Positions 26,231 through 34,851 of a DNA stretch of 64,000 nt are shown here, piece by piece. The number at the start of each line of letters is the position of its first letter. Position 1 is the stretch's first letter. The notes under the pieces were generated by a model. It saw nothing but the letters and a program-made list of their open reading frames with translations. It was not told where the DNA came from and searched no databases. The position numbers and the translations under genes were made by a program. Where the stretch lies: NCBI RefSeq assembly GCF_002860325.1, contig NZ_PKOJ01000007.1, positions 218,995-282,994 on the forward strand. Reading direction: 5' to 3'. The DNA comes from Neptunicoccus cionae (GTDB lineage Bacteria; Pseudomonadota; Alphaproteobacteria; Rhodobacterales; Rhodobacteraceae).

Positions 26231-26278
26231 CAGCTTCCCAAACTTTAGTTACGAGTTCGATTCTCGTTACCCGCTCCA
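26231..26278 (+). repeat. Right attachment repeat (orphan tRNA-Gly 3' half)
   Basis: 48-base copy of the tRNA-Gly 3' half ending in CCA, with one mismatch (A at 26242). It has no acceptor 5' strand or D arm, so it is not a tRNA gene. The remaining 190 bases up to the next start hold a 6-bp hairpin TAAACC/GGTTTA (26302-26317) and nothing else I can identify. Confidence 0.88.
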
Positions 26279-26468
26279 GTCCCCTCCGAATTGATCCGTG
26301 TTAAACCGCTGGGTTTACGCCCGTTTCCTGTGATTGCACTGCGGCTGCGCTACGTGATCACGCAACCACACGAACTTGTGACTTACAAAACCAATCCGCG
26401 TCTGCCTGACCGCCGTATCCCTTGCACAACACGCCGATAGATGGCGTTTCAATCTAGGGAGAACAATC

Positions 26469-27035
26469 GTGAAAAATATACTGGTAGGTGCAGTGGTCGC
26501 AGGTCTTTTGGCTGGGGGCGCCGCGTTTGCGGAAAGCCATGGCATGAAAAATCCGATGGTTGGTGGCGCAGAAATGTTTGCGGACAAAAACATCGTTGAG
26601 AATGCTGTAAATTCCGCCGATCACACCACGCTCGTCGCCGCTGTCAAAGCTGCCGGTCTGGTGGATACGCTGGCAGGCGAAGGTCCCTTCACAGTCTTTG
26701 CACCAACAAATGACGCTTTTGCCGCCCTGCCCGATGGCACTGTGGACATGCTGCTGAAACCGGAAAACAAAGAGATGCTGACCAAAATTCTGACAGCGCA
26801 TGTTGTTTCCGGCAAATGGACGGCGTCGGACATCGTGGCAGCCACGAAGAAAAGCAAAGACGGGTTTTTTCACTTTAACGCGGTATCCGGCGATGCCTTG
26901 TCGGCAAAACTGACCCCGGGTGGTCAGGTGTTCATCTATGACGAAAGCGGCAATGCCTATAAGGTTACAACCGCAGATGTGATGCAGTCGAACGGCGTCA
27001 TCCATGTGGTGAATGGAGTGCTTGTGCCGAAATAA
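26469..27035 (+). CDS. Exported fasciclin-domain protein
   Basis: 188-residue secreted protein with one FAS1 domain. GTG start 12 bases after an AGGGAG site, signal peptide about 1-21 (ending AAFA). The fasciclin landmarks are LVAAVKAAGLVDTLAGEGPFTVFAPTNDAFAALP, ILTAHVVSGKW and VIHVVNGVLVPK. Such proteins mediate adhesion or surface interaction; in marine bacteria their exact role is usually unknown. It is a single gene between the RT island and the convergent pgi. Confidence 0.9.
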   Translation: MKNILVGAVVAGLLAGGAAFAESHGMKNPMVGGAEMFADKNIVENAVNSADHTTLVAAVKAAGLVDTLAGEGPFTVFAPTNDAFAALPDGTVDMLLKPENKEMLTKILTAHVVSGKWTASDIVAATKKSKDGFFHFNAVSGDALSAKLTPGGQVFIYDESGNAYKVTTADVMQSNGVIHVVNGVLVPK

Positions 27036-27113
27036 TCCAAGACGATAAACAGGCACGCATGACGGGCAGTCTGGCGGAGGCTCCGGTTGGTAACAGCCGG
27101 AGCCTTTGCCGTA

Positions 27114-28718
27114 TTAAAGAGTTGCGAGCAACCCGCGGGTGGAGCCGTCCTTATCCTCGGACGTGGCCTCGCCTTCGATCAGGGGCAGCATCCGCGTGGC
27201 GAGCACCTTGCCCAGTTCCACACCCCATTGATCAAAGCTGTTGATGCCCCAGATCACCCCTTCCACAAACACACGGTGTTCATAGAGCGCGATGATCTTG
27301 CCGAGCGTTTTCGGGTCAAGGATGTTGTACATCATGGTCACGCTGGGACGGTTGCCCGGAAACACGCGGTGGGCGGCCTGTTTTTCCAGTTCTGCCCCTT
27401 CAAACCCCTGTTCGCGCATTAATTCACGGGCTTCATCCATGCTGCGCCCGATCATCAATGCCTCGGACTGGGCGAGGCAATTGGCCAGCAGCAATCGATG
27501 CTGGTGGGCCAGTTCGCTTTCATGGCCACGCCGTGCGACCAGAAACTCGCAAGGAACAACGCGGGTGCCCTGGTGGATTAACTGATAGAAAGCGTGCTGG
27601 CCGTTTGTGCCCGGCTCTCCCCAGACAATCGGGCCGGAGTGACGGGGCAGCGGATTGCCCTCCATATCAACGCCTTTGCCGTTGCTCTCCATATCAAGCT
27701 GCTGGAGATAGGCCGGAAGCCGCAATAGCCGCTGGTCATAGGGCAGCACCGCGCGGGTGGCGTAGCCGCAGATATTGCTGTGCCAGATCCCTACAAGCGC
27801 AAGCAGGACCGGAAGGTTCTCTTCCAACGGTGTTTCGCGGAAGTGCGTGTCCATTTCCTCTGCGCCCTGAAGGAAGTCTGTGAAGTTCTCGGGGCCAATG
27901 GACAGCATGACCGAAAGACCGATCGGTCCCCAGACCGAATAGCGCCCGCCAACCCAGTCGGCAAAGCCGAACACATGGTTTTCGGGGATGCCAAATTCCG
28001 CAGTTTTATCCCGCGCTGTAGACAGTGCCGCCAGATGGTCGCCGATCCGTTCTTCCGATACCGCTTGCAACAGCCACTTCTTACCGGTTTCGGCGTTTGT
28101 CATCGTCTCTATGGTTGTAAACGTTTTGGACGCAATGATCAGCAGGGTTGTGGCCGGATCAAGCCCCTTCAGCGTGTCGTGGATGTCTGCCCCGTCCACG
28201 TTGGACACAAAATGTACACGCGGGCCGTCGTGATACGGCGACAAGGCAATATTTGCCATGACAGGGCCCAGATCCGAACCGCCGATCCCGATATTCACCA
28301 CATCAGTAAACGGCGCGCCGCTGGCAGAGGCCAGTTCACCTGAACGTACCCGAGCCGAGAAGGTTTTCATCGCCTCTAGCGTTTCCAGAACATCCGGCAT
28401 CACATCGACCCCGTCCACCAGCACAGGCCGCCCCGACAGGTTTCGCAGGGCGGTATGCAACACGGCCCGATTTTCGGTCTGGTTTATTGCGTTACCTGCA
28501 AACATGGCGTCCCGTTTGGCTTCAACACCACAGGACCGCGCAAGGTCCAGAAGTAGGCTTTTTGCCTCGGCATCCAGATTGGTCTTGGAATAATCCAGCA
28601 GATAATCCCCGCATCTGGCAGAGAATGATGCGAAACGTTCGGGATCGTCAAACAGTCCCAAAATGGAACGCGACGCATTGGTTTCAAAGTTTCCAGACAG
28701 GGACTGCCAAATGCTCAT
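27114..28718 (-). CDS. pgi: Glucose-6-phosphate isomerase
   Basis: Interconverts glucose-6-phosphate and fructose-6-phosphate. 534 residues, close to the usual 540-550. Signatures: VVNIGIGGSDLGPVMA, the family pattern DWVGGRYSVWGPIGLS, GPIVWGEPGTNGQHAFYQLIHQG, and the C-terminal SFDQWGVELGK with catalytic lysine region. It is last in the minus-strand order zwf-pgl-pgi, 11 bases after pgl. This operon feeds glucose-6-phosphate into the Entner-Doudoroff or pentose phosphate routes. Confidence 0.96.
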   Translation of the reverse strand: MSIWQSLSGNFETNASRSILGLFDDPERFASFSARCGDYLLDYSKTNLDAEAKSLLLDLARSCGVEAKRDAMFAGNAINQTENRAVLHTALRNLSGRPVLVDGVDVMPDVLETLEAMKTFSARVRSGELASASGAPFTDVVNIGIGGSDLGPVMANIALSPYHDGPRVHFVSNVDGADIHDTLKGLDPATTLLIIASKTFTTIETMTNAETGKKWLLQAVSEERIGDHLAALSTARDKTAEFGIPENHVFGFADWVGGRYSVWGPIGLSVMLSIGPENFTDFLQGAEEMDTHFRETPLEENLPVLLALVGIWHSNICGYATRAVLPYDQRLLRLPAYLQQLDMESNGKGVDMEGNPLPRHSGPIVWGEPGTNGQHAFYQLIHQGTRVVPCEFLVARRGHESELAHQHRLLLANCLAQSEALMIGRSMDEARELMREQGFEGAELEKQAAHRVFPGNRPSVTMMYNILDPKTLGKIIALYEHRVFVEGVIWGINSFDQWGVELGKVLATRMLPLIEGEATSEDKDGSTRGLLATL

Positions 28719-28729
28719 TTTAAAATTCC

Positions 28730-29407
28730 TTAATCCGCGTAATGGGTTATGGCCTGTTCCTGAACGATCCGGACCGGCGCTTCAAGGGGGGATCGGGCCG
28801 ACTGTGCCTGTGCAAGGGCGGTTTTCTTAACAGATCCCGCGATCAGGATATGAACCGCTTTGGCCGCCTGCAACACGGGCGCTGTCAGTGTCAGGCGGGG
28901 TTCGGGCGCGTTTGGCGCACGCATGGGTAAAAGAACCGGCGCTTGCGGGTCCAGCGCCTCTGCCAGCAGATCCGCTTCGGGGAAGATACTTGCGGTATGC
29001 ATATCCGCGCCCATACCCAGAACACAAACATCCAGCGGGAGGGCGGATTCAATCCCTTCGCGCAGACTTTCAAGCACATCTTCCGGTGCCTCCGCTGCCT
29101 TATAGAAGGGTATTAGCGTTGCAGCGGCTGCATTGTCCTGCAACAGATTTTCGCGCAGAAGCCGTGTGTTGGAACGCTCGGACGCTTCCGGCACGAACCT
29201 TTCATCCGTCAGCATCACCTTGACCTTGGACCAGTCCAGATCCGCTGTGCGCAGCCGATGGAAAAACGGCGCCGGTGTGGTCCCGCCCGGAACCGCAAGT
29301 GTTGCAGTTCCGTTTGCCTCTAGAGCGGCGTGCAATTGTTTCTCTACGATGTCGGCCAAACCTTCAAACAGGGCGTCGCGGTTGTCGTATTCGATAAACT
29401 CGCTCAT
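28730..29407 (-). CDS. pgl: 6-phosphogluconolactonase
   Basis: Hydrolyses 6-phosphogluconolactone to 6-phosphogluconate. 225 residues, the DevB/NagB-fold type. Motifs: LAVPGGTTPAPFFHRL, VKVMLTDERFVPEASERSN, and DVCVLGMGADMHTASIFPEA. A start-stop overlap of four bases with zwf upstream indicates coupled translation of consecutive enzymes. Confidence 0.95.
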   Translation of the reverse strand: MSEFIEYDNRDALFEGLADIVEKQLHAALEANGTATLAVPGGTTPAPFFHRLRTADLDWSKVKVMLTDERFVPEASERSNTRLLRENLLQDNAAAATLIPFYKAAEAPEDVLESLREGIESALPLDVCVLGMGADMHTASIFPEADLLAEALDPQAPVLLPMRAPNAPEPRLTLTAPVLQAAKAVHILIAGSVKKTALAQAQSARSPLEAPVRIVQEQAITHYAD

Positions 29408-30858
29408 GGTTTGATCTCCCGCCAGCGGCGTCCGTCCTTATGCAGCAGCATCAGACTGTCATCCGGTCCCGAACCGCCCGGATCGTAAGGTACAGGGCGG
29501 CTGCCCGCCTCCTGCCAAGCCTCGATGATGGGATCGACCCAAGCCCATGCAGCCTCGACCTCGTCGCCGCGCATGAACAGGGTCTGGTCGCCCCGGATCA
29601 CATCCATGATCAACCGCTCGTAAGCGTCCGGCATGACAGAGACCTGATCGCCAAGCGCATCTGCAAAGGACATATCAAGGGGCACTTCGGTCAGGCGCAT
29701 ACCGCCGGGTCCCGGCTCCTTGATGGTTACACGCATGGTGATTCCCTCATCCGGTTGCAGCCGGATCACCAGAACGTTGCCCTTGCGGTTGAAATCCCCT
29801 TCAAAGATAGAATGAGGCGGATCCTTGAACACGATGGCGATCTCGGACATCCGCCCGCGCAGGCGTTTACCGGTACGCAGATAGAACGGCGTACTGGCCC
29901 ACCGCCAGTTCGCCACTTTCACCTTCATCGCAATGAAGCTTTCGGTTTTGGATTCTGGATCTTCCGCGTGTTCGACATAGCTGGCCATATCACGACCGGC
30001 AGAATACTGGCCGCGGACCACTTCGGACGGGGCCACAGGTTCCAGCGCGCGGATCACTTTCAGCTTTTCATCGCGCACCGCATCGGCCCCGTATTTGCTG
30101 GGCGGTTCCATCGCAGACAGACACAACAATTGCATCAGATGGTTCTGAACCATATCGCGCATGGCGCCGGATTTGTCATAGTATCCCCCCCGCCCCTCTA
30201 CGCTGACGGTTTCAGCAACAGTGATCTGCACATGATCCACATGTTGAGCGTTCCACAAAGGTTCGAACAACGCATTACCAAACCGCACCGCCATCAGGTT
30301 CTGCACGGTTTCCTTACCAAGGTAATGGTCGATCCGGTAAATCTGGTGTTCGTCAAAACAGGCCCGCAGCTCCGCGTTCAGTGCTTTTGCAGTCTCCAGA
30401 TCGTGGCCAAACGGTTTTTCCACGACGATCCGGCTGTGTTCGTCGGTAATACCATGCCCTGATAGCTTGCGGGCGATTTCGCCAAACAGGCTCGGCCCGA
30501 CCGAAAAATAAACCGCATGGATCATATCGGGGCGCAGTTTTGATTTCAGTTCCTTCCAGCCGGTATCTCCGAACACATCCAGAGACACGTACTCCAGCAT
30601 TTCCAGAAACTGGGCCACCGATTTGCTGTCTTTGGCTGTATCGCCCGCAAATTCCTTCAGCGCATCCTTTACGAAGTCGCGAAACCCTGCGTCGTCAAGC
30701 TCCCCCCGCGAGGCGCCAATGACTTTGGCCGTTTCGGGCATCTGCCCTGCGCACATCCGACGGAACAGGCCGGGCAGGATCTTGCGCCGGGCCAGATCGC
30801 CTGTTGCGCCTATGATGATCAAGTCGAATGGATCAACCGGTATAGTTTTAGCGACCAT
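29404..30858 (-). CDS. zwf: Glucose-6-phosphate 1-dehydrogenase
   Basis: Oxidises glucose-6-phosphate to the lactone with NAD(P)+. 484 residues. The nucleotide fold opens with IIGATGDLARRKILPGLF, the active-site signature RIDHYLGKETVQNL contains the catalytic His and Lys, and RTGKRL follows in the C-terminal domain. First gene of zwf-pgl-pgi. A LacI-operator-like dyad and a 9-bp inverted repeat lie just upstream, so sugar-responsive control is plausible. Confidence 0.96.
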   Translation of the reverse strand: MVAKTIPVDPFDLIIIGATGDLARRKILPGLFRRMCAGQMPETAKVIGASRGELDDAGFRDFVKDALKEFAGDTAKDSKSVAQFLEMLEYVSLDVFGDTGWKELKSKLRPDMIHAVYFSVGPSLFGEIARKLSGHGITDEHSRIVVEKPFGHDLETAKALNAELRACFDEHQIYRIDHYLGKETVQNLMAVRFGNALFEPLWNAQHVDHVQITVAETVSVEGRGGYYDKSGAMRDMVQNHLMQLLCLSAMEPPSKYGADAVRDEKLKVIRALEPVAPSEVVRGQYSAGRDMASYVEHAEDPESKTESFIAMKVKVANWRWASTPFYLRTGKRLRGRMSEIAIVFKDPPHSIFEGDFNRKGNVLVIRLQPDEGITMRVTIKEPGPGGMRLTEVPLDMSFADALGDQVSVMPDAYERLIMDVIRGDQTLFMRGDEVEAAWAWVDPIIEAWQEAGSRPVPYDPGGSGPDDSLMLLHKDGRRWREIKP

Positions 30859-30880
30859 CTGGGCACCTCTGAACTGTTAA

Positions 30881-30924
30881 TGTTAGCGATAACGTAGTTG
30901 CGTCGCATACAGTCACAACTACGT
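30881..30924. promoter_or_regulatory. Putative operator dyads upstream of zwf
   Basis: TGTTAGCGATAACG (30881-30894) resembles the TGTTAGCGCTAACA dyad bound by many LacI-family sugar regulators, with five of seven symmetric pairs kept. Overlapping it, ACGTAGTTG (30892-30900) is repeated inverted as CAACTACGT (30916-30924). Both lie 23-66 bases upstream of the zwf start. No regulator gene is adjacent, so the cognate protein is unknown. Confidence 0.45.
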
Positions 30925-30999
30925 GGGTTTTGCAAGCTTTCCTTTGAAAACTAACATACAATCGGATAGCGATCAGGCAAGCAATGACAGGCAGACCGT

Positions 31000-31962
31000 A
31001 TGAACCACCAGAAATTCGACCTTCCCGACCCGCAACCTTTGGGGAAATTCGAGCATCCTGACATCACCGCCAAAGGGGAACAGCGTGCGTCCGTTGCGTT
31101 GAACGGGGCAACCACCCTGTGGTTCAACACCGGTACCTTGTGTAACATTGAATGCGAGAACTGTTATATTTTCAGTTCACCCACCAATGACAGGCTGGTC
31201 TACATCACCCGTGCCGAAGTCGAAGATTATCTTGACCAGATAGAGGCCCGTGGCTGGCCCACGAAAGAAATCGCTTTCACCGGCGGCGAGCCTTTCATGA
31301 ATCCTGAAATGGTTGAAATAACGGCCGCTTGTCTGGAACGGGGCTATGAAGTCCTGATCCTGACCAACGCCATGCGTCCGATGATGCGCAAGCGGGTACA
31401 GACCGGTATACTGGACCTCCACAAGGCCCATCCGGGCAAGCTGACCATGCGGATCTCAGTGGACCATTACGACCGTGCAAACCACGACAAGGAACGGGGA
31501 GAAGGCAGTTTTGACCTGACCCTAAAAGGCATGGAATGGTTGCGGGACGCGGGTATTCCGATGCATGTGGCGGGACGCACGATCTGGGGTGATACCGACG
31601 CTGAAAGCCGCGCGGGATACGCCGCGCTCTATAAACAATACGGGTTTGATATTGATCCGGCCCATCCAGCCCAAACCATGTTGTTTCCGGAAATGGATGA
31701 AATGGCCGAGGTCCCCGAGATCACCACAGCCTGTTGGGGTATTCTGAACAAATCCCCAAATGATGTAATGTGCGCGTCATCCCGCATGGTGGTAAAGTAC
31801 AAAGGCGACGGCCATCTTTCTGTTCTGGCCTGCACGCTTCTGCCTTATGATCCGGAATTCAATCTGGGTCGAACCCTTGAAGAAGCAGAAAAACCCGTGA
31901 AGCTGAACCATCCCCACTGCTCTAAATTCTGCGTCCTTGGCGGCGCGTCCTGTTCTGTCTGA
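31000..31962 (+). CDS. Radical SAM protein of unknown reaction
   Basis: 320 residues. The CNIECENC motif (CxxxCxxC, residues about 48-55) binds the radical-SAM 4Fe-4S cluster, and FTGGEPFMNPEM is the SAM-binding GGE segment. The C-terminus has further cysteines (CWGIL, MCASS, LACTL and CSKFCVLGGASC) that could bind an auxiliary cluster in SPASM fashion. It overlaps the exporter gene that follows by one base (TGATG). No peptide substrate gene is obvious nearby, and I do not recognise the subfamily. Confidence 0.85.
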   Translation: MNHQKFDLPDPQPLGKFEHPDITAKGEQRASVALNGATTLWFNTGTLCNIECENCYIFSSPTNDRLVYITRAEVEDYLDQIEARGWPTKEIAFTGGEPFMNPEMVEITAACLERGYEVLILTNAMRPMMRKRVQTGILDLHKAHPGKLTMRISVDHYDRANHDKERGEGSFDLTLKGMEWLRDAGIPMHVAGRTIWGDTDAESRAGYAALYKQYGFDIDPAHPAQTMLFPEMDEMAEVPEITTACWGILNKSPNDVMCASSRMVVKYKGDGHLSVLACTLLPYDPEFNLGRTLEEAEKPVKLNHPHCSKFCVLGGASCSV

Positions 31963-32861
31963 TGCGCCGATTCATTCTGTCCTGGGGCGCTCTCGCGGTG
32001 ACGGTCTTCGTCTGGGGCAGTTATCTGGTGTCCACAAGGGCGGCCATGACACAGCAGCTTTCCCCGATCGATATGGGCGTGCTGCGCTCTGTTCCGGCAG
32101 CAATCGCAGTTCTGCCATTTATCCTGAAACGGGGCATTAAACCGAAGTCGGCAAACTGGCTTGATATTCTGGTTATCGGCGGCGGAGGTGGCACCCTGTT
32201 CACGATTCTTCTCGCCTCTGGCTATCAATATGCGCCCACGGTTGACGGCGGTTTGTTTACCCCGTCCATGCTGCCGGTTTTTGTTGCAGCTCTGAGCCTG
32301 ATCTTTCTGGGGCGGGCCTACGCGGGCATTCAATATGCCGGTATCGCGCTGATCCTGATCGGGGCTTTGGCCGTGGGCGGATTTGAGGCGATCCTCAACA
32401 CCGCCTCGGGAAGCTGGCGCGGGCATCTGCTGTTTCTGACCGGATCTTGCTGCTGGGCGGCCTATACCGTGCGCTTCAACATCTCGGCGCTGGACCCGAT
32501 TGACGGCGCTGTGGTTATTCTGGGGTGGTCCTCACTGGCCTTTCTTACGGCAATCGCGTTTTTTGGAACCGGATTGTTTTCTGTGCCGGCACCGATCCTT
32601 GCGATTCAGGTGTTTCAGGGGTTCATGGCCGGATTTGTCGCCAACTTTACCTTCCTCTACGCCATCCGCACCCTTGGCTCTGCCATTCCCGCCGCCGCAG
32701 CCGCGCTGGTTCCGGTGATCGCGGCAATCGGGGGATGGGTGTTTCTGGACGAGCCGATTTCAGCCTTCAAATGGCTTGGCATCCTGATCGTCACCGCCGG
32801 TGTTGCGCTGGCCTCCGGCGTGATCGAAACCCGCCGCACCCGCAAGGCCGAAGCCTCTTAA
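31962..32861 (+). CDS. EamA/DMT-family membrane transporter
   Basis: Ten-helix drug/metabolite-type exporter of 299 residues in two EamA halves (repeat boundaries near residue 145). The helix-10 end is followed by the basic tail ETRRTRKAEAS. Translation is coupled to the radical SAM gene by the TGATG overlap, which suggests the transporter may move the product of that enzyme; this is inference. It ends convergent with aroB, overlapping by four bases. Confidence 0.88.
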   Translation: MRRFILSWGALAVTVFVWGSYLVSTRAAMTQQLSPIDMGVLRSVPAAIAVLPFILKRGIKPKSANWLDILVIGGGGGTLFTILLASGYQYAPTVDGGLFTPSMLPVFVAALSLIFLGRAYAGIQYAGIALILIGALAVGGFEAILNTASGSWRGHLLFLTGSCCWAAYTVRFNISALDPIDGAVVILGWSSLAFLTAIAFFGTGLFSVPAPILAIQVFQGFMAGFVANFTFLYAIRTLGSAIPAAAAALVPVIAAIGGWVFLDEPISAFKWLGILIVTAGVALASGVIETRRTRKAEAS

Positions 32862-33970
32862 CGGGCGGCGAGCGCCTCGGACAATACGGATTTCACGACA
32901 GTCAGGTCCACGTCACGGGTAACGAATGCCTCTCCCAAACCGCGGGCCATGATAAAGCCGATTACACCGTCGCTGACCTTTTTATCCTGTCCCATCAGGT
33001 CGATCAGTCCTTCGGCATCGGGCAGCGGACCATCGATTTCCGACAGGTCGCATTTCATACCCATCGCCTTGAAATGAGCCCGAACGCGGCTCGGTGCTTC
33101 CTGCGAACAAAACCCGAGCCTCTGGGACACTTCATAAGCCAGTGCACAACCGATGGACACGCCTTCACCGTGGAGCAAGCGGTCCGAATAGCCTGTGGCT
33201 GCCTCTAGCGCATGTCCGAAGGTATGGCCGAGGTTCAGCAAGGCGCGATCCCCCCGTTCCTGTTCGTCCCGCGCCACGATTTCGGCCTTCATCTCGCAAG
33301 AGCGTTTCACCGCGTAGATGCGTTTGGCCACATCCCCTGCAGCCGCAGCCGCAGCGTTTTCCTCCAGCCAGTCCCAGAAATCCGCATCCCCGAGCAAGCC
33401 GTATTTCGCGACTTCCCCGTAGCCTGCCAGATAATCCCGTTTCTCCAGCGTATCGAGCAATGACACATCGGCGAGAACCAGTTGCGGCTGATAAAATGCA
33501 CCCACGAGGTTCTTGCCGTGAGGTGAGTTGATCCCCGTCTTGCCGCCCACGGAGCTGTCTACCTGAGCCAGCAATGTCGTGGGCATTTGCACGAAACGGA
33601 TACCACGGCGCACAATGGCCGCTGCAAACCCTGCAAGATCACCGATCACGCCACCGCCAAAAGCAATCAGGATGTCGTCCCGTTCGATCTTTTCGGACAG
33701 CAACCATTCAACGGTACGCTGCAACTGGTCCCAGCTTTTGGTGGCTTCACCCGCCGGAAGCTGAAGCGTGACGGCCTCTATACCTGCAGTTTCCAGCCCT
33801 GACAGCAGCGCAGGTAAATGCTTCGAAGCGACAGTTTCATCCGTGATGACTGCTACTTTGTTGCGGCGCAGGAACGGCGCAACATAAGCGCCGGATTCCG
33901 CCAGCAGGCCAGTGCCTATTTCAATGTTATAGGAGCGATGCCCCAGATCCACGACTACCTGTTCGCGCAT
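32858..33970 (-). CDS. aroB: 3-dehydroquinate synthase
   Basis: Second step of the shikimate pathway (DAHP to 3-dehydroquinate), NAD+ and metal dependent. 370 residues. Motifs: LPAGEATKSWDQL, the NAD site DDILIAFGGGVIGDLAGFAAA, PTTLLAQVDSSVGGKTGIN, and metal-ligand LNLGHTFGHALEAATGY with HGEGVSIG. It shares one base with aroK, giving the usual aroK-aroB pair. Confidence 0.96.
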   Translation of the reverse strand: MREQVVVDLGHRSYNIEIGTGLLAESGAYVAPFLRRNKVAVITDETVASKHLPALLSGLETAGIEAVTLQLPAGEATKSWDQLQRTVEWLLSEKIERDDILIAFGGGVIGDLAGFAAAIVRRGIRFVQMPTTLLAQVDSSVGGKTGINSPHGKNLVGAFYQPQLVLADVSLLDTLEKRDYLAGYGEVAKYGLLGDADFWDWLEENAAAAAAGDVAKRIYAVKRSCEMKAEIVARDEQERGDRALLNLGHTFGHALEAATGYSDRLLHGEGVSIGCALAYEVSQRLGFCSQEAPSRVRAHFKAMGMKCDLSEIDGPLPDAEGLIDLMGQDKKVSDGVIGFIMARGLGEAFVTRDVDLTVVKSVLSEALAAR

Positions 33971-34524
33971 TAGCGTGCTCCTTTTGTGACGCCGCTGTTG
34001 GAGTCGGCCAACAGGGTTTGGATTACCCGCTGTGCCATATCTTCAAGGGAAAGCCCTTCTTCGCTGTCCACTACAATCTCGGCGTTCTGGTAAATTGGTG
34101 TGCGCGCAGTGTGAAGCCCTGCCAGCGTTTCGCGCGGGTTGTCGGTACGCAACAGTGGGCGCGTGCTTTTATGCCGGACCCGCGACCACAGCAGCTCCAG
34201 ATCGGCCCGCAGCCACAAAGCCACCCCGTGTTTTGCAATCAGCGCGCGGTTGCCTTCAGCCAGATATGCCCCGCCGCCCGTGGACAGGATGCAAGGTTTT
34301 CCAAGCAAGAGCCGCTCTAGCACCTGACTTTCCTTGGCGCGAAAAAACGCCTCTCCGTCACGGGTAAATATCTCGGCCACCGTCATATTGGCAGCCCGTT
34401 CGATCTCGTGATCCGAATCAAGAAATGGCACGCCCAGCTTTTGCGCAACTAGCGTACCTACCGCGGTTTTGCCAGCCCCCATCAGCCCGACCAGCACAAC
34501 CGTTTTTTTCAAGTGATAGCCCAA
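33970..34524 (-). CDS. aroK: Shikimate kinase
   Basis: Phosphorylates shikimate with ATP. 184 residues. Walker A GLMGAGKTAVG, shikimate-site FLDSDHEIERAANMTVAEIF, GGGAYL and the adenine-loop region RPLLRTDNPRETL are present. First gene of the aroKB pair; its start lies opposite a divergent membrane-protein operon with a dyad in the gap. Confidence 0.95.
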   Translation of the reverse strand: MGYHLKKTVVLVGLMGAGKTAVGTLVAQKLGVPFLDSDHEIERAANMTVAEIFTRDGEAFFRAKESQVLERLLLGKPCILSTGGGAYLAEGNRALIAKHGVALWLRADLELLWSRVRHKSTRPLLRTDNPRETLAGLHTARTPIYQNAEIVVDSEEGLSLEDMAQRVIQTLLADSNSGVTKGAR

Positions 34525-34586
34525 TCCAGCCCGTCCCTAAGCCCGGGGTCCGTCAGGAAAATACGCAAGTTCCTGCCGATGCCCCA

Positions 34587-34612
34587 TTATCAAATTCCAA
34601 TTTGGGTGATAA
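34587..34612. promoter_or_regulatory. Palindrome between aroK and the divergent membrane-protein operon
   Basis: CAAATTCCAATTTG (34591-34604) is a 14-bp palindrome nested in TTATCA/TGATAA (34587-34592/34607-34612). It lies in the 192-base divergent gap. A transcription-factor site is likely; the factor is unknown. Confidence 0.4.
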
Positions 34613-34716
34613 CATTGTCTAAACTTCATACAACCCCCAGAGGCCCGATCCGGGGTCTTTCTTGATGGCAGCATCAAGGGGCAAAGTAAGAAAAGAAGGC
34701 AATAGAGGCAAAATCA

Positions 34717-34851
34717 ATGGGCAGGATCATCCGTTTTCTCATTTTAGTACTGATCCTCGCATTTCTGGCGGTTTTGGGGTATTCTTTCGTGGGCGATCTT
34801 TCTGCCCCCAAAACAGAGGTGACAGTCCCTGTTACGCTTGACGACACATAG
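34717..34851 (+). CDS. 44-residue single-helix membrane protein
   Basis: Small protein beginning MGRIIRFLILVLILAF and ending TVPVTLDDT. One transmembrane helix (about 6-24) preceded by positive charge, then a short acidic tail probably on the periplasmic side. It is too short for usual gene filters but is preceded by a purine-rich AGAGG and followed by a coupled gene overlapping by 14 bases, so it looks genuine. I recall similar short proteins before this gene pair in related genomes; the function is unknown. Confidence 0.72.
   Translation: MGRIIRFLILVLILAFLAVLGYSFVGDLSAPKTEVTVPVTLDDT

Larger units (their letters stand above)
24415..26278 (+). mobile_element. Compact tRNA-Gly island carrying a DRT2-like reverse transcriptase
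   Basis: An element of 1816 bp (repeat start to repeat start) bounded by 48-bp direct repeats of the tRNA-Gly 3' half with one mismatch. Its content is about 290 bases of probable non-coding RNA, one reverse-transcriptase gene of 457 codons, and about 100 bases with short direct and inverted repeats before the right boundary. No integrase, excisionase, replication or phage gene is visible, so movement would need an integrase supplied in trans or loss of an ancestral one. Site and repeat structure are direct observations; the history is inferred. Confidence 0.85.

Noticed and set aside
26231..26278. Second tRNA-Gly gene
   Set aside because: Only the 3' half is present. There is no 5' acceptor strand, D arm or complete anticodon stem, so it is an attachment-site remnant.
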